Part shown: one piece after another, positions 63,588 to 64,000 of the stretch
Layout of the letters: each line of letters starts with the position of its first letter
Position numbering within the stretch: the first letter of the stretch is position 1
DNA from: a bacterium C-53
GTDB lineage: Bacteria; Bacillota; Clostridia; Lachnospirales; Lachnospiraceae
DNA length: 64,000 bases
NCBI GenBank assembly: GCA_003612525.1
Contig: RAZD01000013.1
Span: 1 to 64,000, forward strand
Direction: 5' to 3'
The notes under the pieces: model-generated
The model's input: only the letters and a program-made list of their open reading frames with translations
What the model was told of the DNA's origin: nothing
Databases searched by the model: none
Program-made: the position numbers and the translations under genes

Positions 63588-64000
63588 ATGAGCAAAAAGA
63601 AAATTTTACTATTTTATCCCCCCGGAGCGCTTTTTCAAAGGGGTGAAGACCGATGCCAGCAGAATATTGATGACGGCTCCGCACAGGCAATGCGCGCCTG
63701 CAACGATCTCGGATACGCTGCCGCAATCTTATTAAAAAGCGGCTATAAGGTTAAACTTCAGGACTATCAGACGCAGAGAGATACATTTGATGCGCTTTTA
63801 AATGATATGGACAGCTTTGCTCCTGATATGATTATGATGAGTATTACGAATACTACCATCTTCGACGATATCAAAGTAATCAACGAATTAAAGTCAAAAT
63901 ACAATCCGATTGTCGTTTTAAAAGGAGCATTGTTTTTCGCACCGGAACAGGCAATGCTTGATATGATTGATTTTACAAACGTAGATTATCTGATCGGCGG
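63588..64000 (+). CDS. B12-binding domain protein, probably radical SAM (cut by window edge)
   Basis: 137 codons are visible and the frame is open at the right edge. The protein starts MSKKKILLFYPPGALFQRGED and continues as a B12-binding (cobalamin) Rossmann domain: CNDLGYAAAILLKSGYKVK, FAPDMIMMSITNTTIFDDI, IVVLKGALFFAP, VDYLIGG. This is the usual N-terminal domain of B12-binding radical SAM enzymes; the CxxxCxxC motif would lie beyond the edge. AAAGG precedes the ATG by about ten bases. Same direction as UbiA and HAD (57 bp gap). Confidence 0.75.
   Translation, partial: MSKKKILLFYPPGALFQRGEDRCQQNIDDGSAQAMRACNDLGYAAAILLKSGYKVKLQDYQTQRDTFDALLNDMDSFAPDMIMMSITNTTIFDDIKVINELKSKYNPIVVLKGALFFAPEQAMLDMIDFTNVDYLIG

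Noticed and set aside
1-64000. CRISPR array, insertion sequence, prophage, integron or tRNA genes
   Set aside because: No regularly spaced repeats, transposase, integrase, phage structural genes or tRNA-like cloverleaf were recognised by reading both strands; absence was not tested with a search tool.

Overview
The window looks like chromosomal DNA of a low-to-mid GC anaerobic Firmicute, most likely Lachnospiraceae (Clostridia). This rests on the gene families: a CvpA/DUF5711/LysM trio, a SPOCS-LysM protein of the spore-coat type, a PrcB-like lipoprotein with pyrC-pyrK-pyrD, a class 1B dihydroorotate dehydrogenase, a DHHW/MBOAT/DUF4358 module, and strong AGGAGG ribosome sites with some TTG and GTG starts. 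No plasmid, phage, insertion sequence, CRISPR, tRNA or rRNA gene body is visible. Tandem consensus promoters at the left edge point out of the window and look like the start of an rRNA operon.

Layout, left to right. (1) 0.1-0.3 kb: tandem rRNA-type promoters and leader on the minus strand. (2) 0.3-3.5 kb, minus: CvpA family protein, membrane-anchored DUF5711 protein, membrane LysM protein. (3) 3.7-7.8 kb, minus: MBOAT acyltransferase, SGNH-like partner, ECF sigma factor, membrane anti-sigma-like protein and a small DUF3006-like protein, with promoter and terminator visible. (4) 8-27.5 kb, minus: a complete type IV pilus operon behind a perfect sigma-A promoter. Its order is pilB, pilT, pilC, major pilin, prepilin peptidase, a pilM-pilN fusion, pilO, four minor-pilin-like genes (two above 750 codons), and last a secreted protein of about 1,694 residues. 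The last gene sits where pilY1 sits in proteobacterial minor-pilin operons and carries two EF-hand-like loops. (5) 27.7-36.5 kb, mostly minus: NlpC/P60 hydrolase, asnS, an FKBP/trigger-factor-like lipoprotein, galU, DUF1934, murI, a small secreted protein, a GntR regulator and ispE, with one plus-strand membrane protein inside. (6) 36.7 kb, plus: an unrecognised soluble protein with its own promoter and operator-like dyad. (7) 37.4-42.6 kb, minus: two-component system plus MacB-like ABC transporter, with a fourfold helically phased operator before the transporter genes. (8) 42.7-47.7 kb, minus: SPOCS-LysM protein and the pyrimidine genes pyrC-pyrK-pyrD headed by a PrcB-like lipoprotein. (9) 47.9 kb, plus: plsC, overlapping the 3' end of murF tail to tail. 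(10) 48.6-60.8 kb, minus: ten tightly packed genes from an EAL phosphodiesterase down through MATE, DNA glycosylase, DUF4358, MBOAT, DHHW, methyltransferase and GT-C-like protein to ddl and murF. (11) nth (minus), then a plus-strand operon of UbiA prenyltransferase, HAD phosphatase and a B12-binding (radical SAM-type) protein cut by the right edge.

The main theme is the cell surface: pilus assembly, peptidoglycan precursors (murI, ddl, murF), peptidoglycan hydrolysis (NlpC/P60), two MBOAT acylation modules and a possible polyprenyl-phosphate-sugar pathway. PilB carries a double MshEN-type motif that in other PilB/MshE proteins binds c-di-GMP, and a c-di-GMP phosphodiesterase is encoded elsewhere in the window, so pilus extension may respond to c-di-GMP. 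The least described parts are the minor-pilin/giant-protein block at the end of the pilus operon, the twin dyads around the pil promoter, the phased operator of the ABC transporter, and the UbiA-HAD-B12 cluster. All functions are inferred from sequence reading alone; no database search was run.
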